Shown here in pieces: positions 19,260-27,560 of a DNA stretch of 64,000 nt. Numbering within the stretch: the first letter of the stretch is position 1; each line of letters begins with the position of its first letter. The notes under the pieces were generated by a model. The model saw nothing but the letters and a program-made list of their open reading frames with translations, ran no database searches and was not told the origin of the DNA. The stretch covers positions 124,001 through 188,000 of the forward strand of contig NZ_JAFKRG010000034.1 in assembly GCF_019038415.1 (NCBI RefSeq), read 5' to 3'. The DNA comes from Synechococcus sp. CCY 9618. GTDB taxonomy: Bacteria > Cyanobacteriota > Cyanobacteriia > PCC-6307 > Cyanobiaceae. The position numbers and the translations under genes are program-made.

Positions 19260-20394
19260 CGTTCATGTTGCGCAGGGTGGCCACAGAGGACGGGGAGACG
19301 CGGTTGAGGTAGCGGAAGATCCAGTACTTGAAGATTGTGGCCAGCACCACCGGGAAGGTGGCGATGAACAGCATCACGAAATTCTCCTGGGCGGGAAGTC
19401 CCAGATGGTCGGCCACGCCGCCGAGCAGCACGGTCCAGCCCTCCGGGCTGTGGAAACCCACGAAGATGTCGGTGAACAGGATGATCGCGAAGGCCTTGGC
19501 GCTGTCGCTGAGCCCGTAGACGAGCTCATCGATGAAGCCACGCAGCACCTGGATATCCCGCCGGCCGCCGAGACCGACCGCGACGAAGCCGATGAAGCCG
19601 CAGACGTCGGCCAGCACGTTCTTGACCGCATGGGTGCTCTCCTGATCGGCCTCCTCCTTGAGGATCTGGGCCCGCTTGGCCAGCTCGGACTGCAGATCCT
19701 CCCGGCTCGGCATGGGCTTGCCCTCCAGCAGGGCATCGAACTCGATCTCCGCCTGGTAGACGCGCAGCTTCTCGACGGCCTTCTCCTCCAGCTGGGGTCG
19801 GGGGTAGGTGAGGAAGGCGTTGTCGGGGGCGAAGCGATCGACCAGGGGGGAGACCACATAGGTGCGGCTGACCTGCTGGACCAGCACCGGCACCAGGATC
19901 AGCAGCAGCAGGATTCGCAGAGACACCAGGGTGGAGTCGCGGCGCCGACGGAAGCCGGCCACCACGCTCGCCTCCGCCTCGGGGTCGAGCTGGCGGCGCA
20001 CCTGGTCGACCACGCTCACCAGGCTGCGGGGCAGCATCTCCGGCGACCGGCTGAGGGCCGGCAGCTCCTCCCGCGTCCCCGAATAGCGGCCGCTGACCAG
20101 GTCGATCAGCTGGTACTGGCGCAGTTCCTGGCCGGAGAGTTCCTGGCGGTAGGGGGCCAGGACCTCCTGGGCCTGCCGACAGACCTGCAGGGCCGCCCGG
20201 AAACGGCGCAGCACCTGGGCCTGCACCGCGCGCGGGATCCGCAGCTCCAGCTCCGGACGCACCGGCCGGTCGTTGTAGTGCTCCATCTCGATGCTCTGGA
20301 TGAGCAGGGCGGCTTCGTAGCCGCGTTCGAGATCGGAACTCAGGTCGAGCGATCGGGCCCGCCCGAAGGTACCCATCCAGTCAGTCAGTCCCAT
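19249..20394 (-). CDS. pcxA: Proton extrusion protein PcxA/CemA family
   Basis: A membrane protein of the PcxA/CemA family, needed in cyanobacteria for light-induced proton extrusion and acid adaptation. The 381-residue protein has a soluble N-terminal region (about 1-155), a membrane segment LRILLLLILVPVLVQQVS, a charged helical domain (about 190-250), then further membrane segments: LADVCGFIGFVAVGLGG, AKAFAIILFTDIFVGFHSPEGW and FVMLFIATFPVVLATIFKYWIF. The HSPEGW motif is typical of the family. It overlaps the cobU-type gene by 11 bases. Confidence 0.93.
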   Translation of the reverse strand: MGLTDWMGTFGRARSLDLSSDLERGYEAALLIQSIEMEHYNDRPVRPELELRIPRAVQAQVLRRFRAALQVCRQAQEVLAPYRQELSGQELRQYQLIDLVSGRYSGTREELPALSRSPEMLPRSLVSVVDQVRRQLDPEAEASVVAGFRRRRDSTLVSLRILLLLILVPVLVQQVSRTYVVSPLVDRFAPDNAFLTYPRPQLEEKAVEKLRVYQAEIEFDALLEGKPMPSREDLQSELAKRAQILKEEADQESTHAVKNVLADVCGFIGFVAVGLGGRRDIQVLRGFIDELVYGLSDSAKAFAIILFTDIFVGFHSPEGWTVLLGGVADHLGLPAQENFVMLFIATFPVVLATIFKYWIFRYLNRVSPSSVATLRNMNGGG

Positions 20395-20415
20395 GGGGTG
20401 GAGAGGATCGGGTGA

Positions 20416-21204
20416 TCAGCGGGAGAAGACCCACCAGGTGAGCATCGGCACCACGGAGCCCACCACCAGCAGAACCACCACCCAGGTGAAGGCATTGCTC
20501 TGGGAGGTCTCCTCCCGGGTGGGGATGTTGCTGACGACAGCCACGGCTTCCTCGACCACCGGTTCACCCGGATCTTCACCACCCTGGAGCACGGTGGCAA
20601 GACGCTGCAGGGCATCCACACCGGCCTGGCGGTAGCGGTCGCCGCTGCGCAGCGGCTGGGCCATGGTGGTGGAAGCGGTGCTGTCGAGCAGCTCGAGGGG
20701 CAGCTGGCGGTCCAGCGGCGCCTGGGCCACGATCGCGGTGGAACGGGTCTGGGTGTCGATCAGCAGCAGCAGCAGCGGATCCGGGGTGCTGCCCGCCGGA
20801 GGATCGGCCGACCAGCGATCGACGAGCTGGTATCCGAGAGTCGCCAGGTCGAGGCCGTAGTCGAGCCGGGAGAGGGTGATCAGGCGGGCATCCACCCGCT
20901 CAGGGGAGAAGCTCTCCAGCTGTCGCTCGATTTCCCCGTTGCCGGCACGGCTGAGCACGTGGGCGTCGTCGATCACGTGCTCGACCGGGGGACGGGGCGG
21001 CAGATCGGCCACGGAGACCGCGCGGACGGCGGCGATCGGCCCCGCCAGCACCAGGCCGATGGCCAGCGCCAGGGACAGGAGGGAGCGCCGCAGGTGCACC
21101 CGCAGGGACGGGACGGGGAGCGCAGCGGCAACCGGACGCGTCACTGAAGCCACGGGCATGGTGCGAGAGGCCACCAGTCTGCCGTTGGAGCTCCGTTCCG
21201 GCAT
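20416..21204 (-). CDS. TPM-domain protein, Psb32-like
   Basis: A 262-residue protein with an N-terminal signal or anchor (LLSLALAIGLVLAGPIAAVRA), a TPM domain (VIDDAHVLSRAGNGEIERQL, LLLLIDTQTRSTAIVAQA, RYRQAGVDALQRL) and a C-terminal membrane helix (FTWVVVLLVVGSVVPMLTWW). This topology matches Psb32, a photosystem II repair and photoprotection factor in cyanobacteria. The ATG at 21159 is an alternative start that would leave a shorter signal peptide. It ends 21 bp upstream of pcxA on the same strand. Confidence 0.82.
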   Translation of the reverse strand: MPERSSNGRLVASRTMPVASVTRPVAAALPVPSLRVHLRRSLLSLALAIGLVLAGPIAAVRAVSVADLPPRPPVEHVIDDAHVLSRAGNGEIERQLESFSPERVDARLITLSRLDYGLDLATLGYQLVDRWSADPPAGSTPDPLLLLLIDTQTRSTAIVAQAPLDRQLPLELLDSTASTTMAQPLRSGDRYRQAGVDALQRLATVLQGGEDPGEPVVEEAVAVVSNIPTREETSQSNAFTWVVVLLVVGSVVPMLTWWVFSR

Positions 21205-21237
21205 CCTGAACGGATCTTCGGTTCATGAGCTCCCACC

Positions 21238-21921
21238 ATGGCGATGCCCCCCGCCGCCCGCGTGGTGCTGGCCTGCGGCCTGGCGGGTCTTGTCCTGGTG
21301 GTGATCAATCAGATGACCGCCGCCAGCCTGGACCCCCCCCTGGAGAGGGCTTCGGTGCTGGGCAGCATCCTGGCGGTGCTGCTGCTGCTGGTGGCCCTGC
21401 TCTGGCAGCGGGTCGAGCCCCTGGCACCGGAGCGGGTGACCCTGGAAGGAATCGAGGGGCTGCGTCTGGCCCCAGATCTGGACGCCGCCCTGGGCGAGGA
21501 ACTGGGCTGGGGCAGCACCATGCTGCTGACGGCGACGCCGGCGGCGGTGGTGCTGCTCCACTGGCGCGGCAGGACGCTGCTGGAGAGAGGTGTGCTGGGC
21601 TCCGGCGATTTCCGCCCGGGGGCGATCTGTCAGCGCAGCATGGTGAAGGGGAAAGCCATCTCCCTGGTGGATCTGAAGCTCTATCCGGGCCGGGAGGAGT
21701 TTGCGGCCCTGCCCGGTGGTCTGCCGGCCGTGGTGGTGCAGCCCCTCGGCGAGGAAGGCGTGCTGGTGCTGGGTGGCTGGTCGCCACGGTGCTTCAGCCG
21801 CAGCGATCTGGTCTGGGTGGAAGGCTGGGCCCGGCGGCTCACAGGCGAATTGGCTCGGGTTTCGGGCGGGGGGGAGCCGGCCGCGGAGCCCTCTTCGCCG
21901 GGGGCACCTGGAACTGGCTGA
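21238..21921 (+). CDS. Cofactor assembly of complex C subunit B (CCB2/CCB4-like) membrane protein
   Basis: A 227-residue protein with two N-terminal membrane helices (VVLACGLAGLVLVVINQM; VLGSILAVLLLLVALLWQ), then a soluble domain. It resembles the CCB2/CCB4 proteins that attach heme c(i) to cytochrome b6 of the b6f complex, by the ERVTLEGIEGLRLAPDL segment and LTATPAAVVLLHWRGRTLLE. I assign the family with fair confidence. Its 3' end overlaps the convergent lptC 3' end by 83 bases. Start spacing from the divergent Psb32-like gene is only 33 bp. Confidence 0.8.
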   Translation: MAMPPAARVVLACGLAGLVLVVINQMTAASLDPPLERASVLGSILAVLLLLVALLWQRVEPLAPERVTLEGIEGLRLAPDLDAALGEELGWGSTMLLTATPAAVVLLHWRGRTLLERGVLGSGDFRPGAICQRSMVKGKAISLVDLKLYPGREEFAALPGGLPAVVVQPLGEEGVLVLGGWSPRCFSRSDLVWVEGWARRLTGELARVSGGGEPAAEPSSPGAPGTG

Positions 21922-22969
21922 ACACCCGTCCGCCGGGCTTGCTGATCACCACCTCACCCTTCTCCCCCAGCCGACCCCGCAGCCGGGTGCCGCGGGTGAC
22001 CTGTCGACTTTCCGGCCGCTGCAGCAGCACCGAGCCGTCGGCGGTGATGGCCTGGGTCTCCCAGTTCCAGGAGCAACTGTCGGCCTGGAGGGTGGCGCCC
22101 CCCTGCTGGATCAGGCAGCCCACAGGGATGCGCACCAGCTTCTTGGCGGCATCCACCTGGAGCGCCTGGCCCCGGGCGCTGAACCCCCCGCTCTGCGCAG
22201 GATCCCTGAACAGCACCGGAGGCGCCAGGTTGAACTGCTGCTTGAGGGTGTTGCCGCTCAGGGCCGTGGCGGTGAGGACCTGGGGCGCCCGGTCTGCAGG
22301 CGAACCGGGCGGGCGGCGTTCGCCCAGGACCGGCCCCTTGGCAGTGAGGGCACCGCTGCCCGGCTTCCACATAACAGCGCTGACGCTGACCACGATCTGG
22401 GGGGCGCCGGCAGGATTCGCCAGGAAGGGATCGAAAGCCTTCGACCAGCGCTGCAGGCGGGGCCGCCCCTGAAGCTCCAGGGTGTCCTTGTCGATCCGGA
22501 ACGTGGCCCGCTGTGCCGTCAGACGGGTGTGGGGATCGAAGCCCTCCGGTTGACGGTCGATCTCCATCAGGTTCCGCCCAGGCAACCAGCGCACCCGGGA
22601 AGCCTGGATCATCACAGGCTCACCGCCAAGACGCTGCAGGCGGATCCTGCCCTCCAGCAGGATCACGGCGCCATCGTCAATCACCGTTCCCGTGGTGGCC
22701 TCCACCCGATAGGCCGGCTTGCCGGCCCTGTAGATGATTCCACGGGGCTGAAGGGCCCGTGCCACGCGCCGGCGCAGGTCGTAGCGGGCCTCCGGACTGG
22801 TCAGCTCCCAGGTGGGACGCCCCAGCACATCCTGCTGGCGCAGATCGAGGGAACGGAAAACGAAGGGAGTGGCGGCGTCCTCCCGTGGCGCCTGGCTCCG
22901 ACCACATCCGCTCAGCAGAAGCAGCAGAACCGCCAGGTGCCAGGGCCGTGCCAGTGGGGATCGGGTCAA
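21839..22969 (-). CDS. lptC: LptC-like LPS-export periplasmic protein
   Basis: The protein starts MTRSPLARPWHLAVLLLLLSGC, a lipoprotein-like signal with LSGC as the lipobox, then a beta-jellyroll region of the LptC/OstA type. At 376 residues it is longer than enterobacterial LptC (about 190), as is usual in cyanobacteria, with what look like two beta-rich segments. It would pass lipopolysaccharide from LptB2FG towards LptA. The start overlaps the metG stop by 4 bases (ATGA), and the 3' end overlaps the CCB-like gene by 83 bases. Confidence 0.8.
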   Translation of the reverse strand: MTRSPLARPWHLAVLLLLLSGCGRSQAPREDAATPFVFRSLDLRQQDVLGRPTWELTSPEARYDLRRRVARALQPRGIIYRAGKPAYRVEATTGTVIDDGAVILLEGRIRLQRLGGEPVMIQASRVRWLPGRNLMEIDRQPEGFDPHTRLTAQRATFRIDKDTLELQGRPRLQRWSKAFDPFLANPAGAPQIVVSVSAVMWKPGSGALTAKGPVLGERRPPGSPADRAPQVLTATALSGNTLKQQFNLAPPVLFRDPAQSGGFSARGQALQVDAAKKLVRIPVGCLIQQGGATLQADSCSWNWETQAITADGSVLLQRPESRQVTRGTRLRGRLGEKGEVVISKPGGRVFSQFQVPPAKRAPRPAPPRPKPEPIRL

Positions 22970-24576
22970 AGGGGGGAATCCAGTTCCAGTCGTTGCATCA
23001 CGGGCGTGGGCTCAGGCAGGGGATGGCCGCAGGCCAGCTTCCCCCACCGGAGGGCGAGCGTCCAGGCGGATGCAGCCGGTGCCGGTTCCATCCCAAAGCC
23101 GTTCCCATCTCCGCTGCCCGTACCGGAGGCTTCGGCGCAGAGCGGGGGCTGATCCAGTTGCTCCAGCATGCGGGCGGAGAGATCCGGCAGCAGGGGGGCG
23201 AGCAGCAGGGCCACCCAGCGGCTTGTTTCCAGCACGGCATAGAGATCGGCGGCCACGGCCGGGCGGCTCTCCTCGTTCTTGATCGCCTTCCAGGGAGCCC
23301 GGTCGTTGAGAAAACCGTTGGCGGCTTCCGCCAGCTGCAGGATTGCCGCCGCAGCGCTGCGAAAATCCAGCCGCTCCAGGCCCCTGTCCACCTCCTCGCC
23401 GCAGGCGATGCAGTGCAGGGCCAGGGGATGGTCGGCGGCGGCAGCGTCCCCGGCCGGAGGCACCGCCCCCTCGAACCAGCGGCGGGCCATGGAGGAGGTG
23501 CGGTTGAGCAGGTTGCCGATGGTGTTGGCCAGATCGTTGTTGACCAGATCGGTGAAGCGCTGCTGCTGGAAATCGCCGTCCTCACCGAAGGGGATGTCCC
23601 GCAGCAGATACCAGCGCACGGCGTCACTGCCGCAGCGCTCCAGCAGCACCTCGGGGTCGAGCACGTTGCCCAGCGATTTGCCCATCTTCTGCCCCTCCCG
23701 GGTGAGGAAGCCATGGCCGAAGACCCGCTCCGGCAGCTCCAGGCCGGCCGAGAGCAGCATGGCCGGCCAGTAGACGGCATGGAAGCGCAGGATGTCCTTG
23801 CCGATCACGTGCAGCTGGGCCGGCCAGCCGCGCCCGGCGATCAGGTTCAGATCGGCGGGATCCTCCGGCCCCAGCAGGGCGGAGAGGTAGCCCAGCAGGG
23901 CATCGAACCACACATAAAAGGTGTGACCCGCGTAGCCCGGCACCGGAATCCCCCAGGGCAGGTCGAGCCGGGAGATGGAGAAGTCCTTGAGCCCCCCGGC
24001 CACGAAGTTCTCCACCTCGCGGCGGCGGGAGCGGGGGGCGATGAAACCGTCGGAGGCCACCAGCCGCTCGATCGCTTCCTGGTGGCGGGACAGGCGGAAG
24101 AACAGGTTGAGTTCGTCGCGCCACTCCAGGGGCCGCAGATGGGTGGAGCACTCGGGGGCCCGGGCTTCCGGCGACTCCTCCTTGAACTCTTCGCAGGCCA
24201 CGCAGTACCAGCCGCGCTGGCGCCCTTCGATCACGTCGCCGCTGGCTTCCACCCGGGCGAAGAACTGCTCGACGATCGAACGGTGGCGGGGGTCGGTGGT
24301 GCGGATGAAGCGGTCGTTGCTGATGCCCCAGCGGCGCCACAGGTCGCGATAGGCGCCGCTGATGGTGTCGCAGTGGGCCTGGGGGGTGAGCCCGGCAGCC
24401 TCGGCGGAGCGCTGGATCTTCAGGCCGTGTTCATCGCAGCCGGTGATGAAGGTCACCCGCTCGCCGCGGAGGCGATGGAAGCGGGCGATGCTGTCGCAGG
24501 CGAGGGTGGTGTAGGTGCTGCCCAGGTGGGCGCGGTCGTTGACGTAATAGAGGGGGGTGGTGAGGGTATAGGTCAT
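22966..24576 (-). CDS. metG: Methionyl-tRNA synthetase
   Basis: Charges tRNA-Met. The 536-residue enzyme has the N-terminal class I catalytic core with TTPLYYVNDRAHLGSTYTTL (HLGS as the HIGH motif), a zinc-knuckle-like CVACEEFK region, the KMSKS counterpart GQKMGKSLGN, and the alpha-helical anticodon domain towards the end. The C-terminal tRNA-binding extension of longer MetG proteins is absent. It overlaps lptC by ATGA, so the two are likely co-translated. Confidence 0.97.
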   Translation of the reverse strand: MTYTLTTPLYYVNDRAHLGSTYTTLACDSIARFHRLRGERVTFITGCDEHGLKIQRSAEAAGLTPQAHCDTISGAYRDLWRRWGISNDRFIRTTDPRHRSIVEQFFARVEASGDVIEGRQRGWYCVACEEFKEESPEARAPECSTHLRPLEWRDELNLFFRLSRHQEAIERLVASDGFIAPRSRRREVENFVAGGLKDFSISRLDLPWGIPVPGYAGHTFYVWFDALLGYLSALLGPEDPADLNLIAGRGWPAQLHVIGKDILRFHAVYWPAMLLSAGLELPERVFGHGFLTREGQKMGKSLGNVLDPEVLLERCGSDAVRWYLLRDIPFGEDGDFQQQRFTDLVNNDLANTIGNLLNRTSSMARRWFEGAVPPAGDAAAADHPLALHCIACGEEVDRGLERLDFRSAAAAILQLAEAANGFLNDRAPWKAIKNEESRPAVAADLYAVLETSRWVALLLAPLLPDLSARMLEQLDQPPLCAEASGTGSGDGNGFGMEPAPAASAWTLALRWGKLACGHPLPEPTPVMQRLELDSPL

Positions 24577-24744
24577 CAGAGATCGACGTCGGCCGGGATC
24601 ACCGGCGATGCGAAGGTCTCCCCGCGATGCCGCTGGGCCAGGCCCGGGGGGCGGATCCTAGCCACAGCCCCTCCGGTGACCCCCGCCGCCTGGCCTGCAG
24701 TGGGATGGGATGCTGGCGACCGGACGCCGGTTCCCCACCTCCCG

Positions 24745-26625
24745 ATGCGCACGGGCTTCGATCACAGGGCAGCGGTGCTGGTGTGGGGGGGCGGAAGCGG
24801 TGGCATCGCCGCCGCCCTGCAGGCGGCCCGCTCCGGCGCCGACACCCTGTTGCTGACCCCCGGACCCTGGCTGGGGGGGATGGTGAGCGCCGCCGGGGTC
24901 TGCGCCCCGGACGGGAATGAACTCACCCCCTGGCAGACCGGGCTCTGGGGGGCCCTGCTTCGCGCCCTGCAGCGGGCCGAACCGGAGGGACTGGACCAGA
25001 ACTGGGTGAGCTGCTTCGGCTATCGGCCAGCCAGTGCCGAGCGGATCCTGCGACGTTGGCTGGCCGCGGAACCTCGGCTGCAATGGTGGCCCGGCTGCCG
25101 GCTGCGCCAGGTGGAGCGCCGGGGCGACCGCATCGTCGCCCTCAGCGTGGAGCGGGACGGAGCCAGCCGGCGCCTGCTGCCGACCATCGTCATCGACGGC
25201 AGCGATCGGGGTGACCTCTTCCCCCTGGCCGACGCGCGGTTCCGCTTCGGCTGGGAGGCGAAGCAGACCTGGCAGGAACCCAGCGCTCCCGAGGCCGGGG
25301 CCCTGGAGAGCGACCCCTTCTTCCGGGAGCAGCCCGTCCAGTCGCCCACCTGGGTGTGTATGGGCCAGCTGGAGGAGAGCCAGGGCCCCGTCGCCCCTGA
25401 TGGGGAGGCCTGGCGCCGATCGCCCCCCAGGCTGAAGGATCCCTTCCACAGGGCCACCCAGTCCTTCGGGCTGGAGCGCACCCTCACCTATGGCCGGCTG
25501 CCGGGGGGACTGGTGATGCTGAACTGGCCCCTGGGCGGCAATGACTGGCATGGGGGTCTGGACAGGGCCTTTCCAGAACAGCTCGGCGCTGGACCCGATG
25601 TCGCCACGACAGCCGCCGCCGAGCAGGCGCTGTACGAGGCCATGCGCGACCACAGCCAAGCCTTTGCCGCCGCGCTGCGTCAGGCCGGCGGCGGCTGGCT
25701 GCGCCCGGGGGCTGTCTTCCCCAGCCCGGCGGCGGCGTCCGCCGGGCGTCTGATCGGGGATGAATCCCTGGCGCTGATGCCCTACTGGCGTGAAGGCCGC
25801 CGACTGGTGGCCCGGGAGCTTGTGCTGGAGCAGCATCTGCTTCCGCAGGGGCCCGGGGCCTGCATCGCTCCCCTGCGCTGGGACGGCGACGGCGCCTTCA
25901 ACGCCATCGCTGTGGGCAACTACGCCAACGACCACCACTATCCCGGTGGCGACTGGCCCCTGGCCCCGAAGAGCTGCCGCTGGGGGGGACGCTGGAGCGG
26001 CACCCCATTCACCATTCCCTATGGAGCCCTGGTGAGTGAGGGGGTGAGCAACCTGCTGGCGGCCGACAAATGCCTGGGGGTCAGCCACATGGCCAACGGG
26101 GCGACCCGACTCCAGCCCCTCGTGCTCAATATCGGCCAGGCCGCGGGCCTGGCCGCCGCCCTCTGCGTCCGTGACGGACTGGAGCCGGCGGCCCTGGCGG
26201 TGCGCCGCCTGCAGGAGGCGCTGATCGCCGATCCGGTGGCCCCAGCCGGGGTGCTGCCCCTGTGGGACACCCCCTGGCATCACCCCCGCTGGCGTGAGCG
26301 GCAGCGGCAGGCCCTGGAAGCCCCGGAGCGACTGGATCGTCACGGCCATCTGCCTGGGACCGGACCCGGCCCGGCCGGGGGAGACCGCGCCCCACAGGCC
26401 GCAACTCCCGCCGAGCCTGGGGAACGACTCTGGCGGGGGGAGCTGATGGCCGATGGGGCAGGCGGTTACGTGTTGCAGGGTGCAGACGGCCCCTGGCCCG
26501 TGATCACCCTGGAACCTGACCTGCACGAGTGGCTGCTGGGCGTCGATCGGCCGACCCCGGTGGCTCTGATCGGCTGTGCAAACCCCTGGGGCCCCTGGCT
26601 GCGGGTCTCCCGGAGGCTGGAGTGA
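24745..26625 (+). CDS. FAD-dependent oxidoreductase of unknown substrate
   Basis: A 626-residue flavoprotein. The N-terminal Rossmann motif VLVWGGGSGGIAAALQAARS is followed by WLGGMVSAAGVCAPDGNEL, typical of the FAD_oxidored (PF12831-like) group; a conserved second region includes NYANDHHYPGGDWPL and GVSNLLAADKCLGVSHMANGATRLQP near the FAD contact. I chose the ATG at 24745; the frame runs open far upstream over metG's antisense, but without family similarity. Its last bases overlap the next gene (GTGA), so the two probably act together. The substrate is not readable from the sequence. Confidence 0.83.
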   Translation: MRTGFDHRAAVLVWGGGSGGIAAALQAARSGADTLLLTPGPWLGGMVSAAGVCAPDGNELTPWQTGLWGALLRALQRAEPEGLDQNWVSCFGYRPASAERILRRWLAAEPRLQWWPGCRLRQVERRGDRIVALSVERDGASRRLLPTIVIDGSDRGDLFPLADARFRFGWEAKQTWQEPSAPEAGALESDPFFREQPVQSPTWVCMGQLEESQGPVAPDGEAWRRSPPRLKDPFHRATQSFGLERTLTYGRLPGGLVMLNWPLGGNDWHGGLDRAFPEQLGAGPDVATTAAAEQALYEAMRDHSQAFAAALRQAGGGWLRPGAVFPSPAAASAGRLIGDESLALMPYWREGRRLVARELVLEQHLLPQGPGACIAPLRWDGDGAFNAIAVGNYANDHHYPGGDWPLAPKSCRWGGRWSGTPFTIPYGALVSEGVSNLLAADKCLGVSHMANGATRLQPLVLNIGQAAGLAAALCVRDGLEPAALAVRRLQEALIADPVAPAGVLPLWDTPWHHPRWRERQRQALEAPERLDRHGHLPGTGPGPAGGDRAPQAATPAEPGERLWRGELMADGAGGYVLQGADGPWPVITLEPDLHEWLLGVDRPTPVALIGCANPWGPWLRVSRRLE

Positions 26626-27203
26626 GGGTGCTGCTCAGCGGGGCCGCGATCGCGATCACCTTCGCCGCCTTCCTGCCCTACATCCACTCGATCCGCCAGG
26701 GCCGCACCCGTCCCCACCTGTTCTCCTGGCTGATCTGGGGCTCCACCACCCTGCTGGTGTTCCTGGCCCAGCGCGCTGGCGGGGCCGGCGCCGGCGCCTG
26801 GCCCATCGGCATCTCTGCTCTGATCACCTTCTCCATCGCCTGGCTGGCCAACGCCCACCGGCCCGATCGGGCGATCACCACCAGTGACTGGCTGTTCCTG
26901 ACGGGAGCCGCTTCGGCGCTGCCCCTCTGGTTTCTGACCGCCGACCCCCTCTGGGCCGTGGCGATCCTCACGCTGGTGGATCTGCTCGGTTTCGGGCCCA
27001 CCCTGCGGCGGGCCTGGACCCATCCCCAGCAGGAACGGATCAGCTTCTTCGCCCTGTTCGTGCTGCGCAATCTGCTGGTGCTGCTGGCCCTGGAACGGGT
27101 GACCCTGACCACCGCCCTGTTCCCGGCGGCCGTCGGTCTGGCTTGTGGGGGGGTGGTGCTGCTGCTGCTCTGGCGGCGACGTCCCCGGGGCCTGCCGGAA
27201 TGA
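26622..27203 (+). CDS. Multi-spanning membrane protein, PQ-loop-like
   Basis: A 193-residue integral membrane protein with about six hydrophobic segments. The start LLSGAAIAITFAAFLPYIHS then RQGRTRPHLFSWLIWG resembles the PQ-loop/SWEET-type half-transporter motif. The GTG at 26622 overlaps the TGA of the FAD gene. Homologs with this HLFSWLIWG pattern are common and mostly unassigned. The tight coupling to the FAD enzyme hints that it moves that enzyme's substrate or anchors it, but this is inference. Confidence 0.7.
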   Translation: MRVLLSGAAIAITFAAFLPYIHSIRQGRTRPHLFSWLIWGSTTLLVFLAQRAGGAGAGAWPIGISALITFSIAWLANAHRPDRAITTSDWLFLTGAASALPLWFLTADPLWAVAILTLVDLLGFGPTLRRAWTHPQQERISFFALFVLRNLLVLLALERVTLTTALFPAAVGLACGGVVLLLLWRRRPRGLPE

Positions 27204-27240
27204 TCTCGGCCAGGATGCGGTAGTTCATCGTCGCTGTTCC

Positions 27241-27549
27241 ATGGCCGTCACCGGCAGAGACTCCAGGCCCTTTGCCCCCCTGCTGGCGCTGGTCAGCACG
27301 GTGGTCCTGGTGGCTTCCCAGCCCGCCCGGGCCGATGGGCTGAACAACATGCGCGATCAGCTGATCATTCACTACTGCACCATCGCGGTCGATGCCGACT
27401 TCGCCAAAGCGGGCAAGGCGGCCCCCCAGGGACTGGCACAGGACACCTGCACCTGCGTGGCGGAGCAGGTCAACGCCAAGGCGTCCATTGCCCAGGCGGA
27501 AACCATCTGCAAGCAGCAGGCGATGAGCAAGTACAACCTCAGCCCCTGA
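27241..27549 (+). CDS. Small exported cysteine-containing protein
   Basis: A 102-residue protein with a signal peptide (LLALVSTVVLVASQPARA then DGLNNMRDQ). Four cysteines follow: HYCTIAV, DTCTCVAE and ETICKQQ, so one or two disulfides are likely after export. I do not know its function. It starts 37 bp downstream of the membrane protein gene and ends 11 bp from the convergent end of the RNase gene. Confidence 0.65.
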   Translation: MAVTGRDSRPFAPLLALVSTVVLVASQPARADGLNNMRDQLIIHYCTIAVDADFAKAGKAAPQGLAQDTCTCVAEQVNAKASIAQAETICKQQAMSKYNLSP

Positions 27550-27560
27550 GCCGCCCCTGC

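Noticed and set aside
22759-24744. Open frame upstream of the FAD oxidoreductase running over the metG and lptC antisense
   Set aside because: It joins the FAD gene in frame, but its translation has no similarity to the flavoprotein, and metG and lptC on the other strand are well supported.
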